From Acholoe squamosa (taxonomy: Eukaryota > Annelida > Polychaeta > Phyllodocida > Polynoidae), in NCBI GenBank assembly GCA_949317995.1, contig OX439036.1, forward strand, positions 2,659,207 to 2,723,206: a DNA stretch of 64,000 nt, written 5' to 3'. Under the pieces are notes generated by a model. That model saw nothing but the letters and a program-made list of their open reading frames with translations, searched no databases and was not told the origin of the DNA. Shown here in pieces: positions 63,114 to 64,000 of this stretch; position 1 is the stretch's first letter; every line of letters starts with the position of its first letter. The position numbers and the translations under genes are program-made.

Positions 63114-64000
63114 TTCCCAAAGATATACTCTCATGGTATAGGCCTCTAGTAACACGGACAAGTCAAAGATAAACTGGCTACTTAAGAATTAGTAATTCTG
63201 TGTCCAGAGGACTTAATAATTGTTATTGTTATTGATACAATGAAAAAGTAAAGCCCATTGATAGTTCTCTAGTATATTTGTATGGCCAACTCAAAATTAC
63301 ATTGGTGGCAAGGAGTGTGGATGTGGTTAATGTTCCAAGTTTGCTATGCATATCAGACTTTGACCATTAGAATACTTTGATTTACAGATACACAAATAAA
63401 TGTTGATGACAATTGACAGTTTGTTACTTCTTTATGTGATTAACACATAGAGAAACTTGGATTTGATAGTTGATAGGAACATTTACAGAATGACTGGCAT
63501 TATCAATACCAAGCTTATGAAATTTTAAACATTCTATTTGTAATTATAGATTGACATATTTCTACTCTACTGTTTTGACTAAACTGAATAAAAATGTTAC
63601 TTTTAAAAAGAAAAAAACATTAAATAGTTGTTATTTCTTTGCAGTTTCCTAAACTATAGATTGTCTATATTAGGTCGAAAATCATAGAAGGTTTGCATAT
63701 GACGAATTTGGAGGTATTCCAGCCCCTACTCTTCGAAATTTAGTTTCCCCCTCTATTTCTTTGGCTGAAAGTGTCAGGCTGGATGAGATCTTCATGTTAC
63801 ATATGGGTTTTGATGGTCCCATATGCATATTTTGGGCTCCAGGGGGGTAAAATGTGCCCAAAATGACCAAAATTGTCTGGGCGAAATTGTGTCTGGGAGA
63901 ATGACATTTGAGTTACAAGCCATGTTGAGGGCTTAATTTCCTACAGAAACAATCTTCATACCTCCATGAAAATCTCAGGTACAGACTTTTTTTAACTGTA
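63114..64000. other. 3' flank, nothing recognised
   Basis: A direct repeat 'aagtcaaagataaactggct' (at the end of the last exon and again near 63162-63182) shows a short local duplication. AATAAA occurs near 63395 and 63587 and could serve as poly(A) signals. No further gene recognised. Confidence 0.45.

Overview
This is a gene-poor window of an animal nuclear genome, most likely a marine invertebrate. It has spliced eukaryotic genes with GT/AG introns, phase-1 extracellular domain modules (SUEL-type lectin and CUB), non-LTR retrotransposons, many small inverted-repeat elements, tRNA-derived repeats and several minisatellites. I cannot name the species or phylum. No bacterial gene organisation is present.

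Layout: 1-5.9 kb is repeat-rich intergenic DNA with a TA-flanked MITE (3272-3489) and a tRNA-Ala-derived SINE-like insertion inside a minisatellite (3955-5075). 5.9-11.2 kb is a near-complete non-LTR retrotransposon (LINE): ORF1 carries a coiled coil, an RRM-like core and a C-terminal NADAR domain, and ORF2 carries an AP endonuclease and reverse transcriptase. 11.6-12.1 kb is a small element packed with copies of one motif. 15.0-15.3 kb is a frameshifted SUEL-lectin exon. 34 bp after its splice donor begins an 8,892-bp DNA transposon (15361-24252) with perfect 26-bp terminal inverted repeats. It has an intact three-exon transposase-like gene on the minus strand (1134 aa when spliced), a 384-bp tandem array, and 15 perfect copies of the 14-mer GTAACGATGGTCAC, all in the non-coding flanks. 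Next come TA microsatellites, a related non-autonomous end (about 24.8-25.6 kb) and a Harbinger-like MITE (25831-26570).

26.6-39.3 kb has no recognisable gene. It holds minisatellites, a local tandem duplication (33.3-35.7 kb) and many copies of a short TTAA-bounded repeat family. 39.4-40.1 kb holds two exons of a CUB domain, each with an in-frame stop. They are phase-compatible with the SUEL exon, so all three are probably remains of one lectin/CUB gene.

40.9-52.75 kb is a direct segmental duplication. Copy A is about 2.9 kb. Copy B has grown to about 8.7 kb through a 5'-truncated second copy of the NADAR LINE, a second Harbinger-like MITE and expansion of a 47-bp minisatellite to roughly 36 units. 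Comparing A with B gives empty-site information for the insertions.

56.1-60.4 kb contains three adjacent tandem arrays. The last has about 20 units of 114 bp, each with a 31-nt segment flanked by consensus splice acceptor and donor sequences. Downstream (60.8-63.1 kb) are the four last exons of a plus-strand gene encoding QPADAP repeats, a basic stretch and a C-terminal Myb/SANT-like region.

The strongest leads are the NADAR-bearing LINE, the large transposon with its dispersed 14-mer, and the microexon-like array.
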